From Punctularia strigosozonata HHB-11173 SS5 (taxonomy: Eukaryota; Basidiomycota; Agaricomycetes; Corticiales; Punctulariaceae): DNA of 64,000 nucleotides. The notes below the pieces were generated by a model. That model worked only from the letters and a program-made list of their open reading frames with translations, did no database searches and was not told where the DNA came from. This document shows positions 57,803 through 64,000 of this stretch, one piece after another; the first letter of the stretch is position 1; every line of letters begins with the position of its first letter. Made by a program: the position numbers and the translations under genes. The stretch covers positions 828,788 through 892,787 of the forward strand of contig NW_006767440.1 of NCBI RefSeq assembly GCF_000264995.1, read 5' to 3'.

Positions 57803-58058
57803 GGCGACAGGAGGGTCAGGATCCTCTGCCGTCTTTCCAGGGCGTTCCTCGCAGCTCAAAGACGACCTGGGGAAGGAGGATGTGCCAGCAGCAAAGCCGT
57901 CTGGTGGCAGCGCGCCGAGCGAAAGCGTCAGAGAGCCGTGCACGGTGCAGAAAACAAGCGCCCTGTGCCCGCACATGATTTTTCGACCCTCTTCCCGGGC
58001 GCTTATTCTGAACTAAGCCCATTACGCGCCAAGTACTAAGTACTTGCTCGCTCGAAAT
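57803..58058. promoter_or_regulatory. Divergent promoter region, SHR3 / RsfS-like
   Basis: 256 bp between the two ATGs. Confidence 0.35.
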
Positions 58059-58905
58059 ATGTTCAGGGCAGGTATATCGACAGCGCGGGCCTCTGCTCGA
58101 CGGACGGCGGCGACTCCGTCACGCCATACGACCGCACATCTCTCGACAGCGCCTCCTCCGCACCCATGGTTCGTCGACGACCACTCGCACTCCCACCGCC
58201 CGGGCGCACCGCACCTCCCCAACTCGCTCACCTCGCCCCGCTCGCTTCCCCTGCCTCCCTTACCTGACTCCCTGCCTCCAACGTCCCCGATTCAACCTCT
58301 GCACGTCGTCCTCTCCAGCTCGCCGTTGCTCGAGCCCGGCACGCTGCTCGTGACGAAGCCGCCCCCGACACCGGCGCACCCGCTCCCGCCGACGCCGCCG
58401 CGGGGCGCGAAGCGGCGGCGGGGGGGCACGATCAGCGGCGAGGGTGTGGTGCTGAACGGGACGGCGATGAGCGACGGTGGCGCGCTGTTCGAGGACGCCG
58501 GGATCTGGAGCTGGCTCGTCCTCGCGCAGGTGAAGGAGGGCACGGAGAAGCGCGGGGCGATCGAGAACGTGATGATGCTCGTCAGGGCTACGGTGCGCGC
58601 CTCCCCGTCTCATCACTCCTTCGTTTTTCTTGCACGCTGAGGTTGCTTCCCGTTTCTTTTTTCTTTTGCCCTTAGCTGAAGAGGCTCGACCCGCCGGTGG
58701 CGCTCCCGCCCACCTCGTTCAAGTCTCGGAAAAGGTACGTTCCTCCCGTCGCTCTATCATACCCAAGCTGATCTCTTTCGGCTTTCGGTGTCACAGTATG
58801 CAACGGACCGACGGCTGGGCGATGCTCGACGCGGGCGATTTTGCCGTCCACGTCCTATCCCGCCAAGCCCGCGAACGATATTTCGGAGACCGATCCAAGT
58901 GGTGA
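58059..58905 (+). CDS. RsfS/Iojap-domain protein (ATP25 N-terminal-like), mitochondrial
   Basis: Three exons: 58059-58592, 58676-58734, 58797-58905; 233 aa. The Arg/Ser/Ala-rich N-terminus (MFRAGISTARASARRTAA) is a likely mitochondrial signal. WFVDD begins the mature part as in Atp25. The Iojap/RsfS fold is at the end: IENVMMLVRATLKRLDPP, SMQRTDGWAMLDAGDFAVHV and LSRQARERYFGD. RsfS proteins bind the large ribosomal subunit and block joining or help assembly (family knowledge). The yeast Atp25 C-terminal half is not present; the stop follows directly. Chosen start: the first ATG of the frame. Confidence 0.83.
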
Positions 58906-59149
58906 TCACGTCCACCGTGATCGACGCAGCTGTACACTTATCCGTCTTCTCTAATCTGTCCTATCCATGAAGGCACCGCATAATGGCGAATTGCATCCGC
59001 GTTATTCACCATCGTTCGACGGAACCAGGGAAGAAGCCGTGCCCACTACAGACACCGAGCCCACACCGCGTTGCTATATCGGGGCAATGCAGCGTTTACG
59101 TCTCCAATCGCGTGGAACCATCGTAGCAAAACCAACAACGATATTTAGT
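58906..59149. other. Convergent spacer
   Basis: 244 bp between the stop codons of the RsfS-like gene and NTAQ1. Confidence 0.35.
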
Positions 59150-60925
59150 CTACGGCGGGTCGCCTTCCCCCGCGCACCACCCCGCGAACTCCGCCACGCT
59201 CATCACCCTCCCATACCCCTCCTCCCCATCCCCATCCCCATCCCCATCCCCATCCCCATCCCGATCTTCCTCCTCGGTCATGCGCACGAAATGCGACATG
59301 AGGTTATGCGCGACGCCCCGCTCCCTCGCGCCGCGTCCCGCGAGCGGCGGATAAGCCGGCGGCGGTTTCAGATACGCCCGTCTAGCCGCGACGTGCGGCG
59401 CGTCTCCCGCTGGACCGGTCTCGCCGCCGTCTACTATCGTCGTTTCCCCGTCCCGTGCGTCGGCCACGTTCGTCGGCGCTAGGACGCTGTTATGTCCGTC
59501 GGACTCGTCATGCCCCGGCGCCTGAGCCGTAACAAAAAAAAAACACTTCTTATCAGCCTCAAATCTTAAAAACTCAAAAAAGCGGGGGATCCAGGTCGGA
59601 CTGCATATGTAGAGAGAGGGGAGTAGCGGGTCGGACTCACCAACATGTGGGATCGGTCGGATGCGAAATTGGCCAGGAACGCGGATGCAGGGACGACGCG
59701 AAGCAGGCTATGTAGAAACGTGTGTACACCGTCAGCAGGAAGCTGGTAACGGCGCATTGCATCATCGCAGGGTTTCGAGGTCTCGGCCGTCGCGTATACA
59801 TGGGGACGTGGGGTACGCACTCACCTCTGATAATCTGGCGCGATTTCGCCGTCGCGCGCGAACGTGCCCGGGATGTACACTATGTCAGTAGAACGGATGG
59901 ATCGAACGTCGCCGTCAGCAATCAGGGCCAACTCGCAGTCGCCACTTCAAAGCATAAGAAAAGAAAAAGACCAACAGTCGGCTCAGTGATGAGCTGACTG
60001 AGGACGTCGACCCGAGGAACATCCTTGGGACGCGTTCCCTGGGGCCAGACACGAAAACGCGCCGCGCGGTTCCCCCCGAAACCCGCGAGATCGCGATCGT
60101 TATTTACTCATCCAAGAACCGCCAATCCCGTCACGGGCGCATATCAGACTTTCATGTCGGTTGTGCACGTCCATAGAAGTCGGTAGCATATGTATGACGA
60201 CACGCGAAGACACGCACCGGTCGCGTCGCACGGAAGCCCGAGCCGCGTGTCGAAGTCGTATATCCACGTCCTCGCCGGCGAATCGGAATCTTCTGTCCAT
60301 AAATGGTCTCGTGAGTACTTGGGTGTACATAACTTAGCTGGGGGGAGGTAGGGATGACGTATGACATCATCATCACCCGTCGTCTTACCGAAAGCGCGGG
60401 CCTCGCTATCAGACGGAGGAGAGACGGGCCGGGCTCGGGAGCGGAGGCAGAGCACGACGTGGTAGTCCCAGACGACGAGCCCGTCGAGATCCCGGGACGC
60501 CTTCTGGCTCCATAACGCTACCTGGGGGGTGTGGTTTTGACGTATCGACAATCGACATGTTATTTTAGTTGGAGCGCCGAGTGCGAGTCCGTGATTGAAG
60601 GTCAAAGCGGAGGGGCCCGGTAACGGCCCGTATGATAGCGGCGGAGCATAGAGACAGACGACGTCAAGGGGTCAGGCTCGATATCAACCAATGATCATGC
60701 AGGGGATGGATATATCGATTGGGGGTGTTGGCGCGGAGAAGTCGGGGCGAGGAAGCGCACCGTCTGACGCGCGTTGGAGACGAAGGCGACGGAGACGTCC
60801 CAGCTGGCAGCGACGTCCGCGTTTTGGGAGAAGGTGGCGCAGAGAAGGTACGCGTTCTCTTCGCAGTAGCAGCTGGTGTAGGTGACGTCGGGGGGCAGCG
60901 GCGGGGGATCGTGTTTTGCGCCCAT
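59150..60925 (-). CDS. Protein N-terminal glutamine amidohydrolase (NTAQ1-type) with long C-terminal tail
   Basis: Six exons: 60925-60761, 60521-60389, 60292-60218, 59879-59825, 59707-59641, 59521-59150; 288 aa. NTAQ1 turns N-terminal Gln into Glu in the Arg/N-degron pathway (family knowledge). Catalytic triad in view: Cys21 in TSCYCEENAY, His76 in VVWDYHVV, Asp112 in IYDFDTRL. Then GTFARDGEIAPDYQ, SLLRVVPASAFLANFASDRS. Two introns are long for this window (239 and 338 nt). After the folded part there is a ~120-residue tail: HNLMSHFV is close to the family's usual end, and a DGDGDGDGDGDG run comes from CCCCAT repeats at ~59225-59262. The tail's role is unknown. Confidence 0.88.
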
Positions 60926-61308
60926 TGATGGTGGTGGTGGTGTAGGTCAGAAGCGGAAGAAAAATGGCATGGGATTGATGTGACAAGCAAGAAAGACGAG
61001 ATTATTATTGACAGGCAATGTATCCTAGATACCCTCGTGCGTAGCATACACAGGCGACAAGGACCGTCCCTAGTTTTGTTTTTTCTGTTTCGTATCGTGC
61101 AAGTCGATAGCATCGAGCAGACGAAGCAGCGGGCAAGTGATATAGTACAGTGATTTCATTATCGTTGGTGGTGTTCCGGGGTGAATGCAAGATGTGATGG
61201 CTGCCCGAAAGCCAACATCGTCAGCTACCGGAACCGCGACGAAGAGAGGGAAATGTTACGCACTATCAGCGTGCGTCGGGGTATTGAGCGGGTTCTCGCC
61301 TGCCGCTT
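60926..61308. other. Spacer between hypothetical gene and NTAQ1
   Basis: Promoter of NTAQ1 and 3' flank of the next gene. No RNA gene is seen. Confidence 0.35.
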
Positions 61309-61713
61309 TTATGCCTTCTTCGACGAGCCGGACGAGCGCGGGCTCTGGAGGCCCCAGGCCTGGACGACCTTGCGCTTCGTGACGATGTCGCCGAGCTCGG
61401 GCGACGCGCGCCCGTCGGGGCGGAAGGGCTCGAATATCGGCTGTGGCTGTGGCTTCGACGAGGTCTGCCGCTTCCGGTGCGCGGTGGGGACCATGACGAT
61501 CGGAGAGCCGCTCGAGGGCGGGGTCGAGGACGGCGTCGTCGCGGGGGACGAGGACGGGGTGGAGGACGGGGTGCGGGATGTGCGCGCGTAGGCGGTCGAG
61601 GTCGAGTGCAGAGCGTAGGGGGAGGGCTGCGCGGGTTGAGGGGGCACGCCGGCGCCGTTGGTGAAGGGGTGTACGGCGAAGGGGTTGAAGGAGCCGAGGT
61701 TGGGTGAGGTCAT
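61309..61713 (-). CDS. Small Ser/Pro/Thr-rich hypothetical protein
   Basis: One exon, 134 aa from ATG 61713. No domain is recognised. The middle is low-complexity (TPSSTPSSSPATTPSST); the C-terminus is less biased (EPFRPDGRASPELGDIVTKR, VVQAWGLQSP), which suggests selection on protein. The N-terminus NLGSFNPFAVHPF also looks specific. The frame stays open upstream to 62262 without another good ATG context. It could be a regulatory peptide-binding protein, but this is a guess; no function is claimed. Confidence 0.5.
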   Translation of the reverse strand: MTSPNLGSFNPFAVHPFTNGAGVPPQPAQPSPYALHSTSTAYARTSRTPSSTPSSSPATTPSSTPPSSGSPIVMVPTAHRKRQTSSKPQPQPIFEPFRPDGRASPELGDIVTKRKVVQAWGLQSPRSSGSSKKA

Positions 61714-63734
61714 CGTGGAATGTGTATACGGTGTCCGGGAGTATGGACAGCAAGTGTGTAGGGTGGGATGGGGCTGCGGGGATGACAACACCGGGGGATA
61801 CGAGAGGGCAAGGGCGGGATTGTACGGTGACGGAGGCAAGCTACCGCCAACTTTTATGGACGGTCGGAGTGGCCCGTCCGCCGGAAAGGGTAAGAAGGGC
61901 AGAAGGTTTGCATGTTCTTTCTTCGGAGAGAGCCTCTCAGCCTGCCCTCCGCCTGCAGTTGTGGCCCGGTTGATTCTGCGAGATAAAATAATCCGTCTGA
62001 ATTTCTCCTGCCGTGCGTCCCGATGAATCGCCGGCAGGGCGCGTGGCGGCCCGGGGGAGTGGTTGAGCCGACAGCGCGGGCTATCACATGAACCACGGCC
62101 AGAGTTCGTCCCTTGCTCGTTGGCAACTTCGAGGCTGCAAGCGGCGAGGACGGGCTCTTCGTGATAATTAACGGCGACGCGGTGGGAGGACGCGACACGA
62201 TCTCGTACGAGCGCGGACGCTCGGCCGCAGCACACCCTCTTTGCAGATACGCCCGCTCTCACAGTCCGCGGTCACGCGCGTACGCGGACAGTGCCTTATC
62301 CACCCCTTGCAGACGGTTTGTGCGGTTCGAGAGATGAAACGGCGTTTAGGGCGAACGGGAGCGAGCGAGTCGCGGTGCGTCTCCTTACTTCCTCGCTATC
62401 GTGATGCCGTACAGACAGAAAGAAGGGGTTATGGTCCGGTTCGCGGGTTCGTGCAGTGTTCGATTTCCTTTCTATTGCATTCAATCAGCTCGAGCTTGTT
62501 CGCTAGCTAGGTTACATAGGCAGCAACCTTCCCCGGTCGCGGCGTGTTACAAACCCACAGGGGTGGCAGTTTCGCGGGGTCAGGAGGTGTTTGCTCTGTA
62601 TCTCATCCAACAGACGCGGGATCTCTCGATACTTTCGGGTTTCACCAAACGCCTCCCTCCGTCCCGGATCCAAGAGACTAAGAAAGAATCGCCTCACACA
62701 CGCACACGCACTTCTCTGCGAAGGTAGTGCCCTTGCATACACACCCCGCGGCGAAACTTGTCAGCAAGAACGAGCCAAGGCCAGAACGAACACCGTGAAT
62801 TGTACGTGTACGTGCATCGACGGCCCGCGATCAATACCAAACGCTCTCGCTCGCTCGTAATTGAGTCGTCCCAAGGATCGCGCCCTGCTTCGGATCTTGA
62901 CCCTCCAGCTCTCGTACGACGTTACTACTTGTTCATTTCATTTCATCTCCCCCCCTCTCCGATCGGGCAATAACGGGACGGACGCGGGCTTAAGACGTAC
63001 AACACTACAAACCCAACCTCGCCTTTTCAGAATTCTTCTGCCCCTATTTTTGCGTCTTGCGCGAACTCAACCTTGAGCGAGAGCGTCGAAACGTTCCCGC
63101 TACTCTCTCAAGCCCGTAGGTCAAGTGTCATGTCGCGGGCCCGTTTCCGCCCCGCGAGCGGTGCGGACCCCGCCACACGAGGCTCGAGGTTTCCTGATAC
63201 ACACCATAGATATATAGCCAGAAGTGAACACCGTGCTCGTCTGAGATTAGCCAGAGCTTATCCATAACACCCAAACCACGCCGATCCCCTGATCGGAGGT
63301 ATTTCGGGCCCCTCTTTAACGCAGACGCAGTAGTGTGGGGGTAGGCACGGCCCACGGGTGGGGTCGAACCCCGTACTACCCCGCATTCCGTGTCAGAACT
63401 TCCTCCCCCCGTCCTTCCCTGGCGCTCCCCGTTGTATGGGGCGAAAAAAAAGTGGGGCCCCATTTCGCCGACGAGAGATTATGGGATCGAAGCGTTGGCG
63501 GTGGAACGAGATAGGACGTGTTAAACTTTGTATATCGTACAAATATGGAAATATCACACACTCGTTACCTATTATGTACAGATTCTCTCACATGTTCTAT
63601 TCTTGTGTTCTTCTTTGCGATCTTCTATCTTTCCTGATTGATATTACCGCTTTAGGCACATTCTTTTGTTCCCTTTATGGAAATGCTTCCCTCGAGCTCC
63701 CTCACATATACCAGGAGCTCTCCCTTCGCATCTC
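61714..63734. other. Gene-poor right flank
   Basis: This is the 5' flank of the small hypothetical gene, then ~1.7 kb without recognisable coding sequence. From 63.48 kb the composition turns AT-rich. Confidence 0.4.
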
Positions 63735-63883
63735 CTCAGTCTTTTCCCTTATACTTGACTGAGGAGTGAGTCTACCATGTCCCTTCATGTCCCTTATGTC
63801 CTAACGTACTTATGATGCCTCTGTAGTCATATATTAGGTACTACATGCGTAACTCAGTCTTTTCCCTTATACTTGACTGAGGA
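63735..63883. repeat. 31-bp exact direct repeat containing a hairpin
   Basis: Copies 63735-63765 and 63853-63883, both starting CTCAGTCTTTTCCCTTATAC and ending GACTGAGGA. Each folds as CTCAGTC, 15-nt loop, GACTGAG. TCATATATTAGG also occurs twice nearby. It could be part of a transposon end or LTR that continues past the window. Confidence 0.7.
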
Positions 63884-64000
63884 TCATATATTAGGGAATT
63901 ATCGCTCTTGCCTTCAGATCCAGAAGTTCATCAGGTTATGAGCCCTGAGCTCTCGTAACTCTGAATCTCGATCGACTTTGCGCGCGTCTTTGCTGGCTGC
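63884..64000. other. Window end, nothing recognised
   Basis: AT-rich run-out after the direct repeat. Confidence 0.3.

Noticed and set aside
59222-59262. CCCCAT hexamer repeats, reminiscent of telomere repeats
   Set aside because: They lie inside the NTAQ1 coding frame and encode an Asp-Gly run; the unit is not a known fungal telomere motif.
63337-63382. tRNA-like pattern (GGGGTAG...GGGTCGAACCCC...CTACCCC)
   Set aside because: The outer stem spans only ~46 nt, there is no D arm or anticodon arm, and the T-loop is too short.
1-64000. CRISPR array, bacterial operons or plasmid features
   Set aside because: The window is eukaryotic with spliced genes; no regular spacer-repeat array was seen.

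Overview
This 64 kb window is nuclear DNA from a filamentous basidiomycete, most likely an Agaricomycete of the polypore type (organism inferred, not proven). Genes are closely packed and split by many short introns (mostly 46-70 nt, GT-AG). Coding exons are GC-rich with G/C in third positions, spacers are shorter and more AT-rich, and the gene families are Agaricomycete ones: F-box/LRR proteins with an N-terminal coiled coil, DUF6593 and DUF6534 proteins, and kinase-like genes in tandem. Starts were set at real ATG codons and exons were joined only where splice sites and reading phase agree.

Conserved housekeeping blocks. 0-3 kb: 5' part of CAP (cyclase-associated protein), divergent from an Ash2/Bre2 COMPASS subunit. 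8-9 kb: linker histone H1. 22.6-28.6 kb: a membrane-anchored AMP-binding-like protein divergent from TEL2. 39.4-51.6 kb: SDR oxidoreductase, SEN34 tRNA-splicing endonuclease subunit, POL5/MYBBP1A, MSH3 and ATP12, which alternate head-to-head and tail-to-tail. 56.9-61.7 kb: SHR3, a RsfS/Iojap-domain protein, an N-terminal glutamine amidohydrolase and a small hypothetical protein.

Accessory blocks. 9.8-10.5 kb: a broken C-terminal piece of a GH31 glycosidase. 10.9-20.4 kb: two tandem paralogues that each fuse a protein kinase to a seven-bladed WD40 propeller through a conserved linker; the duplication includes both flanks. 4.8-5.9 kb and 29-36 kb: a family of two-finger (C2H2 then C2HC) proteins with three complete members and one relic. 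One member carries a tandemly duplicated exon start that offers two splice acceptors. 28.9 and 31.7 kb: two inverted copies of a ~120-bp MITE, one of them inside the zinc-finger relic. 51.8-53.5 kb: two DUF6593 paralogues. 3.5, 20.9 and 54-55.7 kb: F-box/LRR genes in different states of decay. 37.4-38.6 kb: a broken DUF6534-type membrane protein gene. 56.0-56.6 kb: a 658-bp transposon-like element with 18-bp perfect inverted ends and an ATACA target duplication.

How the genes relate. The core genes serve chromatin (ASH2, H1), genome stability (TEL2, MSH3), RNA and ribosome biogenesis (SEN34, POL5), mitochondrial assembly (ATP12, RsfS-like), permease export from the ER (SHR3) and the N-degron pathway (NTAQ1). 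They are unrelated in pathway but share short divergent promoters. The accessory genes look like fast-evolving recognition or regulatory families. The strongest candidates for something undescribed are the kinase-WD40 pair with its linker and the zinc-finger family.
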